Shown in pieces: positions 1 to 6,926 of a DNA stretch of 8,793 nt. Source of the stretch: Candidatus Aenigmatarchaeota archaeon (GTDB lineage: Archaea; Aenigmatarchaeota; Aenigmatarchaeia; QMZP01); contig DAOVFN010000020.1 of the NCBI GenBank assembly GCA_030672885.1, positions 1 to 8,793 of the forward strand, read 5' to 3'. Under the pieces are notes generated by a model. The model was not told where the DNA came from, ran no database searches, and saw nothing but the letters and a program-made list of their open reading frames with translations. Position 1 is the stretch's first letter, and the number at the start of each line of letters is the position of its first letter. The position numbers were made by a program, and so were the translations under genes.

Positions 1-1
1 C

Positions 2-349
2 TATATACCTCCAGCAGCCTGCGCAGAGAACTGGACCTGTCCTGACTGGTCCGGGTGCTCTCCTGATGGCCTCCAGGCAAGGACGTGCACAGACCTGAAC
101 ACGTGCGGGACCGAGGTGAACAAGCCCGAAGAGAGCCAGGCCTGTACCCGCACGCATGGCCCTGCCGGGGCACCCATACCGCTGGCAGTCCCGCTGGTGG
201 GAGTGGTCCTGTTGATTATCATGGTCTATGCAGTGCTGCTGACCAAAAAGGGCATGATGCCGGAACCAGGAGCGAGGAGCGAGGGGGTGACAGCGCGATA
301 TCGCACGCCGGGCGGCCTCCCGTATGAAGGCGATAATCAGGAGGCGTGA
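2..349 (+). CDS. C-terminal part of a surface protein with TSP1-like cysteine motif and membrane anchor (5' truncated)
   Basis: The frame is open from the window edge, so only the last 115 residues are seen; the GTG at 116 is internal and not the start. Residues 7-48 carry six cysteines (7, 13, 19, 29, 35, 48) in the pattern CxxxWxCxxWxxC, GLQARTC, DLNTCGT, KPEESQAC. This thrombospondin-type-1-like module recurs in surface proteins of DPANN archaea and probably forms three disulfides outside the cell. A Pro/Gly linker precedes one hydrophobic segment at about 57-80, followed by TKK, which suggests the module faces out and the 35-residue tail is cytoplasmic. The tail is rich in Gly, Arg and Pro and shows no motif I know. 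The next gene begins 27 nt downstream on the same strand, so they may be cotranscribed. The motif call is firm; the protein's role is unknown because the ectodomain lies outside the window. Confidence 0.82.
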   Translation, partial: YIPPAACAENWTCPDWSGCSPDGLQARTCTDLNTCGTEVNKPEESQACTRTHGPAGAPIPLAVPLVGVVLLIIMVYAVLLTKKGMMPEPGARSEGVTARYRTPGGLPYEGDNQEA

Positions 350-376
350 CGGCTAGGTCCTCTGCAGAACCTATTT

Positions 377-589
377 ATGGGCCTGGATGAAAATATATTC
401 AGTGATATGATGGATTATGTTGTTCTTGGTGCTCTGGGAGGGGTTCTGGCCGCAGGGGTTGGGTTGTTTGCCTATGTAAAGCTGCTTAAGAAGAGGCTAA
501 AGCGATACGTCCTGAGACACGAAAAGATAGAAAAATACTTCAGGGACGATGAGGAACGCTTCTCAAGCAAGAGGATAGTGCATGAGTGA
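377..589 (+). CDS. Small single-pass membrane protein, unknown function
   Basis: A 70-residue protein with one clear transmembrane segment at about residues 13-35 (VVLGALGGVLAAGVGLFAYVKLL in part), followed at once by a strongly basic stretch (KKRLKR) and a charged, probably helical tail rich in Lys, Arg, Glu and Asp. The positive-inside rule puts the tail in the cytoplasm. I recognise no family. It is supported as a gene by its tight placement: it starts 27 nt after the upstream surface-protein gene and overlaps the rhomboid gene by 8 nt. No clear Shine-Dalgarno sequence precedes the ATG at 377; Met11 or Met12 (about 407-410) is an alternative start, but would cut close to the membrane segment. 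It could be a small accessory protein for the neighbouring protease, which is a guess from context only. Confidence 0.65.
   Translation: MGLDENIFSDMMDYVVLGALGGVLAAGVGLFAYVKLLKKRLKRYVLRHEKIEKYFRDDEERFSSKRIVHE
571..576 (+). promoter_or_regulatory. Ribosome binding site for the rhomboid gene
   Basis: GAGGAT lies 5 nt before the ATG at 582, inside the 3' end of the preceding small gene. It supports that ATG as the start and fits translation of an internal operon gene, in contrast to the promoter-proximal genes here, which look leaderless. Confidence 0.5.
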
Positions 590-1184
590 AGAGTATGTCC
601 TGTCTGCCATATCCATCAGCATCATTGCACTAAGCTGCATTATCTTCCTCGTGCCAAATTCCGTCAGCATGTTCAGCTTCTCAGGCCAGGCATTCCTTAA
701 TGGGGAGGTGTGGAGGCTGCTGACATTTATCTTCACGCACATAAGCGCATATCACCTCTTTGAGAATGCTGCAACCCTCCTGATATCAATGTTCCTTGCA
801 TATGAGTTCGGTCTGAGGGGCAGGCAGTTCCTGCTCTTCTTTATGGGATGCGGCATCTTTCTGGCCCTTATAGAGGGGCTGCTCTTTCCCGGGCTTGTGA
901 TAGCCGGGGCCTCGATGAGCATCTATGCCATCTTCGGCGCTCTCTCGATAAAGGGCTCGAACCTCATACCCAAATACGTGCTTATCCCCCTCTTCATACT
1001 TTCCATATTCGTGATGAACATGATTAATCTTATCGTGTCACCGTCCTCTGTGACAGCGCAGTCACTCAGCTCATCCATGTTCCATTTTGCCGGGTTTGCA
1101 ACCGGGATCGGCGCGTTCTGCCTTTCGCTCAGGTTCAGGAGAAAGAAGAGGCTCCTGCAGAACATGTCAGAACCCCCGCAATAG
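582..1184 (+). CDS. Rhomboid-family intramembrane serine protease
   Basis: A 200-residue polytopic membrane protein that cuts transmembrane segments of substrate proteins inside the bilayer. All rhomboid landmarks are visible: the WR motif of loop 1 (Trp44-Arg45), His53, and HxxxN in the second helix (His58, Asn62) for the oxyanion hole. The catalytic serine is in GASM (Gly109, Ser111), with a following Gly119 in the small-residue helix. The catalytic histidine is His168 in HFAGFATG, matching the usual HxxGxxxG. About six membrane helices can be drawn, the minimal rhomboid core, and there is no extra cytoplasmic domain beyond a short basic tail (RFRRKKR). The start overlaps the upstream gene by 8 nt and has a good ribosome binding site. 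Its substrate is unknown. The single-pass anchors of nearby surface proteins are candidates, for example the TSP1-like protein encoded just upstream; that link is inference. Confidence 0.92.
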   Translation: MSEEYVLSAISISIIALSCIIFLVPNSVSMFSFSGQAFLNGEVWRLLTFIFTHISAYHLFENAATLLISMFLAYEFGLRGRQFLLFFMGCGIFLALIEGLLFPGLVIAGASMSIYAIFGALSIKGSNLIPKYVLIPLFILSIFVMNMINLIVSPSSVTAQSLSSSMFHFAGFATGIGAFCLSLRFRRKKRLLQNMSEPPQ

Positions 1185-1234
1185 CCCCCCAGACAGCCCA
1201 AAAACTACTTATTTGAACACCTTTCGGTAGTAAC

Positions 1235-1241
1235 TTATAAA
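1235..1241 (+). promoter_or_regulatory. TATA box for the 83-aa protein gene
   Basis: TTATAAA is centred 25 nt before the ATG at 1263, in an AT-rich stretch following the rhomboid stop codon. Archaeal transcription starts about 22-27 nt downstream of the TATA centre, so the transcript should begin at or next to the start codon (leaderless). Confidence 0.7.
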
Positions 1242-1262
1242 GCTTTTTCTCGTTATATTGCC

Positions 1263-1514
1263 ATGTTCAGCGCACTTTCACGTCCGGGCATAGTCCTGGG
1301 GAACGCAAGAAGCATGGCCATCAGCCTCATGGCAACGTCCCTTGCCATATCTGTGCTCGGGCTGGAACCCGTTACAATCCTCCTGGGGATTATGATAGGC
1401 AGCTACTATGGCTACGTGCTTGAGAAGCAGACACATGAGTTCAGCATGACAGGCGGAAGGGTGATGCGCGGAAGGAACTGGGACTATCTTGTCATGGCAG
1501 CCCCCGGCGCTTAA
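1263..1514 (+). CDS. Small membrane protein, unknown function (83 aa)
   Basis: The 83-residue product has a hydrophobic region at about residues 17-50 (from SMAISLMATS through TILLGIMIGSYYG), long enough for one membrane helix or a short hairpin broken near GLEP. A polar C-terminal part (EKQTHEF, then GGRVMRGRNWDY) follows. I do not recognise a family. Evidence that it is real: a well-placed TATA box giving a leaderless start, a preceding 78-nt non-coding gap, and a T-rich tract beyond the stop. It appears to be a single-gene transcription unit convergent with the large minus-strand surface-protein gene. The ten or so residues after the initiator contain Arg7 and Arg16 but do not look like a cleavable signal peptide. 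Function cannot be called. Confidence 0.62.
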   Translation: MFSALSRPGIVLGNARSMAISLMATSLAISVLGLEPVTILLGIMIGSYYGYVLEKQTHEFSMTGGRVMRGRNWDYLVMAAPGA

Positions 1515-1583
1515 TGCATGCTGCTAGACATCGATCTCTATATGCTTTTCTGACCTGCTCTTGACTGCGTTGCCATGTCCCTG

Positions 1584-1607
1584 TTTTTTGGCCCGTGCAG
1601 TCTTTTT
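1584..1607 (+). terminator. T-tract terminator after the 83-aa gene
   Basis: Two runs, T6 at 1584-1589 and T5 at 1603-1607, lie 70-93 nt past the stop at 1514; a T4 at 1546-1549 precedes them. No strong stem precedes the runs, which fits archaeal U-tract termination. The opposite strand has no matching T-run here, so the end of the convergent minus-strand operon is not visible. Confidence 0.45.
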
Positions 1608-1616
1608 GGATGACCG

Positions 1617-3899
1617 CTACCTGACCCTCCTTGCTGCCCGGGTCCGGCCCGGAACCTTCATGACCTCTGCCTTTACGCTTCCCAGCAGGGCCATGAGCCA
1701 CGCCCTGCTGGCGGGCCGGTTCCTCATCCTGAGCCTCCTGGCTATCAAAAAGAGCATCCCCGCGGAAGCGAGCAGAGAGAGCGTATTGATTACAGCCTCA
1801 TAGCTTCCGGTCAGATACAGCGTGATGGAGTCAAGAGGGAACGCTTCTGTGTTGCTGGCATTGGTCTCTATGGGCTCTGCCTCATTATCCTCCTTCAGGG
1901 GCTTCACATACATGACAAAGCTCTCGCTCTTGCTTGCCTGGTCGCAGCTTACATCTATGCTGATGGTATATATCTCCTTTTCAGGAGACTCGGGCACCAT
2001 GTTAAGAGATACCTTTACCTCCTCGTCCGGAAGGAGGCTGCCCCATCTCTCTGGCTCGGCCTGGTACCATTCCTCTGGAATTCCCGAGAGCCTTACCCTG
2101 AAGTTCTCGAGCTCGTCCTGCCCTGTGTTTATGATTATTATTTCAGGAGACACCGCAGAGCCCTCTGATGCATCCACCCTGAGCGGGGGTATTATGGTGA
2201 AGTCCTTGAGCGTAAGCACTGTGAAGTCAAAATTCTTGGTGTCATGTTTGCGGAATCCTTTGGTTGCCTCTGCAGTGAGCGTGTGCTCGCCGCCCTCTGC
2301 GGGAACGGGGATGCTGGCAGAAAAGATGCCATTCGTATTGGTCCTGACGCTGCCGTCTGCCCCGTCCGGTATGGAATAGCTGACCCTGGCATCATATACA
2401 GGCTTATTGCTCTCGTCCCTGACGATGCCGCTCAGTTCTATCTTCTGTCCCGTCACGTAGTCCCTTCTGTTGATTGACGTATCGAGCTCGAGCTCTCCCC
2501 TCTTGCCTATAATGAACCCGGAGAGGTGTTCCACATTGAACTCCACCTCGTTCTGCATGTTGTCTATCTCAAAATCAAGCGCCTCCCATTTTCCTGAGCA
2601 CGACCGTGAATCAATGTTCCAGTCATCGCACGTATAGACCATGAGCCTGGACTCGTCACTCACGACAGAGCCGTCATATTCCGCTGTCACAGCCATGCTG
2701 TCAAATTCCGGAGAGAACTCAATGGCGAACACCTTGGCCACCCTGATGCCGTCTATCTCACTGGACGTGAACGTGTCAAATCTCACAAAATCGTCAAGTT
2801 CCCCATATATGTCCAGGCCCTCCACCCTTGCTGATATGGCCGAGGGAAAGCCCATCTCAAGCGCATATGTCCCCGCAGGGACGTCTGTGTCAAACGCGCC
2901 GTTGACATTGGTCCTTATGCTTTTCTGCCACCCATTCCCCAGGAACCTCATGCTGGCAGACACCCCGCCGTTGTCCGCGTTCCTTATCTCACCCTGCACT
3001 TGAATCATATAATATAGCGGCATTGTGTCCGATGCCGGGAACCCCATATAATCAAGATTCACCTCAAGGGTGTGGGGTTCCGGCTCCAGTTCAGGGCACG
3101 AGAAGGCAAAGCCCGATGACGTTCTCTCAATGGGCAGCGCATCCCCGTCGAGCATTGCTGACAGGCCTGACGCGGCCAGCACCGAGGAGTTGTGATAGAG
3201 CGCCATGAGCTCAACCGTGACGTTCTCTCCGCCATGGACTCCATCAGGAGAGACAGATTCTATGCTGAATTCCATGGGCATGGTGACATCAATGGGAACC
3301 TGCCCCGATACCTCCCTTCCCTGGTATTCGGCATCCAGCTTCAGGCTGTAGCTCCCGGGACTGAATCCCTCCATGGTATCTGTCTCAATGACCCAGCACT
3401 CAGACCCTGACATGTAGTAGGAATCCGTTATGTTCAGCCCTGCGCCGTTCAGGGTGACAGAGAAACCCACACTCGAGTTGATAGCGGTTTCATAATCATA
3501 GCTGTCCTTGACGACAGTGGCCTCTATCCGGATTCCCTGGTCAGTGAACGCCTGTCCGGGACATCCCGATATTTCCATATCGAGCTTGCTCACGCAGATC
3601 CCTGCTTCAGGGGACTCCACGCTCCCATTGGTGCATCTTATGGCATACTGCCCTGTCACAGGCAGCGTGTAGCTGGCTGAAAAATAGCTGTCATTGAGCC
3701 TGGTGAGGCTTATCTCCTTTGTTATCCGCCCTGTTATCTCTGCCCAGACAGTGGGGCCTGGGTCCTGTTCAAACCAGCAGGTTATGCCAATGGGTTCTCC
3801 CTGCCAGGGCTCCCCTGGCAGGACCTCTATTCTACTTTCCTGTGCCAGTGCCGTGCTGGCCAGCAGCAGGCAGGCCACCAGGGGGATGAGCCGCTTCAT
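1617..3899 (-). CDS. Large secreted multi-domain beta-sandwich protein, C-terminally anchored (760 aa)
   Basis: The N-terminus is a clean signal peptide (MKRLIPLVACLLLASTALAQ, cleavage near 19-20). The ectodomain appears built of beta-sandwich modules. Two or three divergent Ig-like units span about 22-297. A carboxypeptidase-regulatory-like module lies at about 298-365 (VQGEIRNADNGG, later TNVNGAFDTDVPAGTYAL). A region follows containing WEALDFEID and HLSGFIIGKRGELELD (about 438-473). A second regulatory-like/Ig module lies at 474-545 (SGIVRDESNKPVYDARVSY, then TNTNGIFSASIP). A NEW3/CARDB-like domain spans about 566-667. A spacer leads to one membrane segment at about 700-720. The 40-residue cytoplasmic tail has eleven Arg, two Lys and one Glu. 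No catalytic motif is seen, so a structural or scaffold role is likely. It is the last gene of the operon, starting 7 nt after the ATPase gene stop. Fold assignments are by pattern, not by search. Confidence 0.85.
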   Translation of the reverse strand: MKRLIPLVACLLLASTALAQESRIEVLPGEPWQGEPIGITCWFEQDPGPTVWAEITGRITKEISLTRLNDSYFSASYTLPVTGQYAIRCTNGSVESPEAGICVSKLDMEISGCPGQAFTDQGIRIEATVVKDSYDYETAINSSVGFSVTLNGAGLNITDSYYMSGSECWVIETDTMEGFSPGSYSLKLDAEYQGREVSGQVPIDVTMPMEFSIESVSPDGVHGGENVTVELMALYHNSSVLAASGLSAMLDGDALPIERTSSGFAFSCPELEPEPHTLEVNLDYMGFPASDTMPLYYMIQVQGEIRNADNGGVSASMRFLGNGWQKSIRTNVNGAFDTDVPAGTYALEMGFPSAISARVEGLDIYGELDDFVRFDTFTSSEIDGIRVAKVFAIEFSPEFDSMAVTAEYDGSVVSDESRLMVYTCDDWNIDSRSCSGKWEALDFEIDNMQNEVEFNVEHLSGFIIGKRGELELDTSINRRDYVTGQKIELSGIVRDESNKPVYDARVSYSIPDGADGSVRTNTNGIFSASIPVPAEGGEHTLTAEATKGFRKHDTKNFDFTVLTLKDFTIIPPLRVDASEGSAVSPEIIIINTGQDELENFRVRLSGIPEEWYQAEPERWGSLLPDEEVKVSLNMVPESPEKEIYTISIDVSCDQASKSESFVMYVKPLKEDNEAEPIETNASNTEAFPLDSITLYLTGSYEAVINTLSLLASAGMLFLIARRLRMRNRPASRAWLMALLGSVKAEVMKVPGRTRAARRVR

Positions 3900-3906
3900 G
3901 CCACCA

Positions 3907-4653
3907 CTATCGCCTTATCAGTCTTCTCAGCATCAGCATGCCGGGCCTGCTGTATTCAGTTCCCGACAGGGAGGCTGCTATCTCCATGAATGCCAGAGAG
4001 GACTTGGAGAGGGGTTTCTCATACAGCACAGGGTTCCTGTTGAATATGCTCCTCTTGACAGCCCTGTCCTCTGGAATGCACCCGAGCACCTTGATGCCGC
4101 ACATGGCCTCCACTTCCTCGGGCCTGAGCTCGTACTTGTCACCCGTTCTGTTCAGGACGATGCCAATGGGCTCCCTGCCCACCTCCCTTGCCACCTGGAT
4201 GACCTTCAGGGCATCTGTCACAGCCGGTATCTCCGGATTGGTTATGACTATGGAATCATCGCATGCCTTCATGATGGCCTGGACATCCTGGCCAATTCCC
4301 GGGGGGCAGTCGACAAGGACAATGCCCCTTATCTCAGACATGAGCCGCTTCATCCTTCCGGGATGTGTTCCCTGCCTGGTGCATCCCAGGGACACCGAGG
4401 ACGGGACCACCCTCAGGCCGGACGGGTGCGAATACACCGCCTTCTCGATGGGCATGTTTCCCGCAAGCGCATCATGAAGGCCTATGGGGAACTGGAAGAA
4501 TCCCAACTGGAGCCCCAGGTTGGAATTGGACAGGTCACCATCCAGGACCGTGACCTCATTTCCAAGGGACATCATGGCCAGTCCCGTGTTGGCAGAGAAC
4601 GTGGTCTTGCCCACACCACCCTTGCCAGAAACAACAGCTATTGCCTTCTCCAT
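3907..4653 (-). CDS. MinD/ParA-family ATPase with probable membrane-targeting tail
   Basis: A 248-residue cytoplasmic P-loop ATPase of the SIMIBI class. The deviant Walker A motif SGKGGVGKTT spans 9-18 (signature Lys11, P-loop Lys16). DGDLSNSNLG (38-47) is switch I/Walker A-prime with Asp38 and Asp40, and IVLVDCPPGIG (111-121) holds the switch II Asp115. NRTGDK (168-173) and IPED (193-196) match other MinD proteins. These enzymes dimerise on ATP and bind membranes or cargo. The last residues (GMLMLRRLIRR) form a likely amphipathic helix like the MinD membrane-targeting sequence. The frame is open far upstream, but the first good start before the P-loop is the ATG at 4653, overlapping the previous gene by 16 nt. 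It lies between two membrane-anchored surface-protein genes, so a role in positioning or counting surface assemblies is more likely than division-site selection; this is inference. Confidence 0.92.
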   Translation of the reverse strand: MEKAIAVVSGKGGVGKTTFSANTGLAMMSLGNEVTVLDGDLSNSNLGLQLGFFQFPIGLHDALAGNMPIEKAVYSHPSGLRVVPSSVSLGCTRQGTHPGRMKRLMSEIRGIVLVDCPPGIGQDVQAIMKACDDSIVITNPEIPAVTDALKVIQVAREVGREPIGIVLNRTGDKYELRPEEVEAMCGIKVLGCIPEDRAVKRSIFNRNPVLYEKPLSKSSLAFMEIAASLSGTEYSRPGMLMLRRLIRR

Positions 4654-5456
4654 ATATTGATTATGAATCTGGATACATATAAAATAACCATGAAGATAAT
4701 CGCAATGGAAACCGAGAGCAGGATGAGTTTCCCCCAGTCCCTGGCAGGTTCCTCTTCGGGACGCGACACAGAGAACTCCCTCTCGCCATATGCGCTCCCG
4801 TCCATGGCCATGGCCCTTATGCTGATGGCAGTCCCCTCTGACCACACGGGCACGAAACCCAGCCTCGCCACAGCTGTCTCTCCCGGGCCCATACCCTTCA
4901 CGACTCCTGGCTGGAATACCCATCCCCTGGGATATTCTCCGGGAATCACTGCGACGTCCCCTGCTTCGCCCGTGCTTCTGACGGCAACGTCCACATAGTC
5001 GCCGCGGACATCGATCCGGTCTATATATAGATTCCCAGCAGGCCTGCTTTCCTGGACAGCAAACATGTATGGCTCGTCTTCAAACAGCTCGTTGCAGTGA
5101 TGCACCCTCAGCACAGCGGCATAGCTTCCCTGGGGAAGCATGGAATACATCTTCCAGCTGTGGCTCTGGCCTGCCATGAGCGGCTCCCGGGAGCCCCATG
5201 ACGTATACACCCTCCCGCCAAGCGTGCTGTTGCCCATCACTGCATAGAAATCGATTCTCGGCCTGGTCAGGCAGTTCACCGAGCCTGTGTTCTCCCATCT
5301 CACGCTGAACCTCTGCACAGGCCCGTTGGACAGGCTGAGCCATGTGGCGTGTCCCTGGACGCTCTCCATTATGTTCATGTCCAGGCCCATGCCTGCTGCC
5401 TGCCCCACCAGCCCGGTCGCTGCAACAGCACATGCAATAACAGCAAGGGTTCTCAT
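4638..5456 (-). CDS. Secreted beta-sandwich protein, C-terminally membrane-anchored (272 aa)
   Basis: The start is placed at the ATG at 5456 because it forms an ATGA overlap with the upstream stop and leaves a compact signal peptide (MRTLAVIACAVAATGLVGQA, about 1-21); an in-frame ATG at 5462 is the alternative. Two beta-rich domains follow. The first (about 30-135) contains the Cys62/Cys121 pair, probably a disulfide, and RFSVRWENTGSVNC, the usual 'extra strand' pattern of Ig-like folds. The second (about 140-230) contains IDRIDVRGDYVDVAVRSTG and resembles CARDB or NEW3 domains. An acidic linker (RPEEEPARD) leads to a membrane helix at about 243-265 and a short basic tail (NIWRRQ). No enzyme motif is seen. 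It probably forms part of a membrane-bound surface complex with the other operon products. The family is not recognised. Confidence 0.82.
   Translation of the reverse strand: MRTLAVIACAVAATGLVGQAAGMGLDMNIMESVQGHATWLSLSNGPVQRFSVRWENTGSVNCLTRPRIDFYAVMGNSTLGGRVYTSWGSREPLMAGQSHSWKMYSMLPQGSYAAVLRVHHCNELFEDEPYMFAVQESRPAGNLYIDRIDVRGDYVDVAVRSTGEAGDVAVIPGEYPRGWVFQPGVVKGMGPGETAVARLGFVPVWSEGTAISIRAMAMDGSAYGEREFSVSRPEEEPARDWGKLILLSVSIAIIFMVILYVSRFIINIWRRQ
4676..4684 (-). promoter_or_regulatory. Possible internal TATA box for the MinD-like gene
   Basis: On the minus strand TTTTATATG is centred about 27 nt before the ATG at 4653, the spacing seen at the leaderless genes here. It lies in DNA coding for the membrane helix of the upstream protein, whose codons are AT-rich anyway, so it may be coincidental. 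Confidence 0.35.
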
Positions 5457-5914
5457 ATCCATGGTGTAATCCATCCCAGCCACCCATATTTTGCGCTCCC
5501 TGATGATATGCAGAGGGTTCCTGTGTAGTTGCCCACATCAGAGGCCTTGAGGCTTACCTCTATCGAGCCAGGCCCGTTCAGAAGGAATTCCGTCCTGCTG
5601 AGCTCCACCATGCCTGCTATCCCTCCCTCTGCCCAGGCCCTGATCCTGACAGGGACTCCGGGACTTTCAAGCTTGATAGTCTTCCTGGCCGTCATTCCCT
5701 GTGACAGCACCCCGAAGTCCAGTTCATTGTCTTGGAGAGCTATCCCGATGCTCCTGTCCTGGTAGGGAACGACCTCGACAATCAGGGGATACTCAGTGAC
5801 ACTCTCGGATACCAGCAGGCCTGTGAAGAGCCCTCTCTCCTGTCCCGGGAACCTTATCAGAAAGGCGGCAGCCAGGATTATCACCAGGCCAAGCACGCCA
5901 AACCACCTGTTCAT
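5453..5914 (-). CDS. N-terminally anchored small beta-sandwich protein (153 aa)
   Basis: The ATG at 5914 is chosen because it overlaps the upstream stop as ATGA and has a GGAGG ribosome binding site; the longer upstream reading (to 5971) lies inside the previous gene. Residues 5-20 (FGVLGLVIILAAAFLI) are a membrane helix with no obvious signal-peptidase site, so the protein is probably held by its N-terminus with the rest outside. Residues about 42-137 form a beta-rich domain. LDFGVLSQGMTARKTIKL and VPVRIRAWA are typical of Ig/ASH/PapD-like folds, and GSIEVSLKA...VGNYTGTLCIS resembles the last strands of such domains. The end is hydrophobic and aromatic (GWLGWITPWI), unusual for a soluble domain; it might be an exposed strand or a partner-binding tail. 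The family is not recognised. Confidence 0.78.
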   Translation of the reverse strand: MNRWFGVLGLVIILAAAFLIRFPGQERGLFTGLLVSESVTEYPLIVEVVPYQDRSIGIALQDNELDFGVLSQGMTARKTIKLESPGVPVRIRAWAEGGIAGMVELSRTEFLLNGPGSIEVSLKASDVGNYTGTLCISSGSAKYGWLGWITPWI

Positions 5915-6894
5915 TTCACCCTCCACCAGACCATGATACCCGCAAGCATCAATATGATGGGCAGTATCCACAGAGGGAACCCCATGGGGGCTGCCGGGGG
6001 CGCGACCACCCCTCCTGTAACGCCCGGCGCCGGGGGCGCGTATTCGCTGATATCAATCTCTCCGTCCAGGGAGTCCTCCCCCGTGAGCCATTCCATATGG
6101 GCTGTCACGCCATGCACGCCCTCCAGGCCCCTGGTGTCAATGCCCATATCGAGCCTTCCGATCTCGCCCGGGGCTATAAATCTCTCATTGGATGCCGTCG
6201 CTGTCACTGTCTGGTTGTCGCTGTCAAAGACCCTCACATGGTCCGCTCTGGCAGTAATGGTGACTGTTCCCATGTTCTTTACCAGGATGCATAGCGTTCC
6301 GTGGCCGGGCCTGTCCATGCTGAAATCAAATCCAGCTATCCCGGCATCCCTCGTGGCCTCTCCCAGGACATTCACTATGTAGCCCATCTCAACAACGGAT
6401 ATTATGCCCAGCCCGGTTCCCCCTCCCCCAAAGTTCAGCCTGGGATAGGGTGAGACATAGCCCGCATGATACCCGGGCTCTGCATCATCGGGCACTGTGA
6501 TTATGAGCTCGACCTTCTTGTTGGCATTAGCGCACCCTCCCCCGGACAGGTATACCAGATTCTTGTCCGGCGGCACTATCACACGCTTGTTCAGGAACGT
6601 GACCCATCCAGAGATGTCCTCTTCAGAGGAGTTGTCTTCCGCAAATTCGTACCTGAACCTCCCCTTCCCGGGCATATAGAAATCCCTGCGCGGCTTCCTA
6701 ACCGAGAGCTCCACGAGCAGGTCTTTGTCATGGTCTGTTATTATATAGAATTCCATGAGTTTGGATTCCCCTGGAAGCATCTCACCCGCATCGAGGACAG
6801 GCGGCGCAACACCGACAGACAGTGCCTGCACAGACCCTGGCACGCAGAGCAGTGCAGCGGCAAGCAAGAGCACGAAAAGGCGCGTGTGAACCAT
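5911..6894 (-). CDS. Secreted chaperone-like (PapD/DUF916-like) protein with C-terminal anchor (327 aa)
   Basis: First gene of the operon. The ATG at 6894 is preferred over an in-frame TTG at 6909 because the TATA box is centred about 25 nt upstream of it (leaderless). A signal peptide covers about 1-24 (VHTRLFVLLLAAALLCVPGSVQA). The order of elements afterwards follows PapD-like and DUF916/WxL-binding proteins. Strand one, SVGVAPPVLDAGEMLPGES (26-44), is followed by a substrate-side strand DLLVELSVRK. WVTFLNKRVIVPPDKNLV (97-114) precedes a basic/polar strand, and VELIITVPDDAEPGYHAGYV (128-147) closes domain one. Domain two begins near VNVLGEATRDAGIAGFDF and includes LCILVKNMGTVTITA, ending near 275. 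A Pro/Ala/Gly-rich linker (286-305) leads to a membrane helix (about 307-324) and WWRVK. It may bind or cap the secreted subunits encoded divergently; this is inferred from fold pattern and position. Confidence 0.8.
   Translation of the reverse strand: MVHTRLFVLLLAAALLCVPGSVQALSVGVAPPVLDAGEMLPGESKLMEFYIITDHDKDLLVELSVRKPRRDFYMPGKGRFRYEFAEDNSSEEDISGWVTFLNKRVIVPPDKNLVYLSGGGCANANKKVELIITVPDDAEPGYHAGYVSPYPRLNFGGGGTGLGIISVVEMGYIVNVLGEATRDAGIAGFDFSMDRPGHGTLCILVKNMGTVTITARADHVRVFDSDNQTVTATASNERFIAPGEIGRLDMGIDTRGLEGVHGVTAHMEWLTGEDSLDGEIDISEYAPPAPGVTGGVVAPPAAPMGFPLWILPIILMLAGIMVWWRVK
5920..5924 (-). promoter_or_regulatory. Ribosome binding site for the 153-aa protein gene
   Basis: GGAGG on the minus strand sits 5 nt before the ATG at 5914, within the last codons of the upstream gene. 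It decides that start over the longer in-frame reading and fits coupled translation at an ATGA junction. Confidence 0.6.
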
Positions 6895-6913
6895 GGTTAT
6901 ATATCGCAATAAA

Positions 6914-6923
6914 ATTTATAAAT
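6914..6923 (-). promoter_or_regulatory. TATA box of the five-gene surface operon
   Basis: ATTTATAAAT is centred about 25 nt upstream of the ATG at 6894, implying a leaderless transcript. The element is palindromic, so it could also fire to the right; the start would then fall near 6944, in the inverted-repeat block. The left arm of a perfect 10-bp inverted repeat begins 4 bp upstream of it, in the zone where TFB and regulators bind. Confidence 0.72.
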
Positions 6924-6926
6924 ATA

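Noticed and set aside
1..222. Minus-strand 73-aa reading frame at the left edge
   Set aside because: It is antisense to the frame carrying the conserved TSP1-like cysteine motif and shows no protein-like features.
116..349. A separate 77-aa gene starting with GTG at 116
   Set aside because: The frame continues upstream to the window edge through four more motif cysteines, so the GTG is internal to a longer gene.
1515..1616. Terminator for the minus-strand operon
   Set aside because: No A-run on the plus strand or stem-loop is seen in the convergent gap, so no terminator can be supported.
1822..2379. Plus-strand 185-aa reading frame
   Set aside because: It is a Ser/Thr-rich shadow antisense to the 760-aa gene.
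4654..4923. N-terminal extension of the MinD-like protein
   Set aside because: The extra residues are antisense-frame reading of the 272-aa gene; MinD proteins begin a few residues before the P-loop, as does the ATG at 4653.
3694..4998. Plus-strand 434-aa reading frame
   Set aside because: It overlaps the ATPase and two surface-protein genes in antisense and reads as low-complexity shadow sequence.
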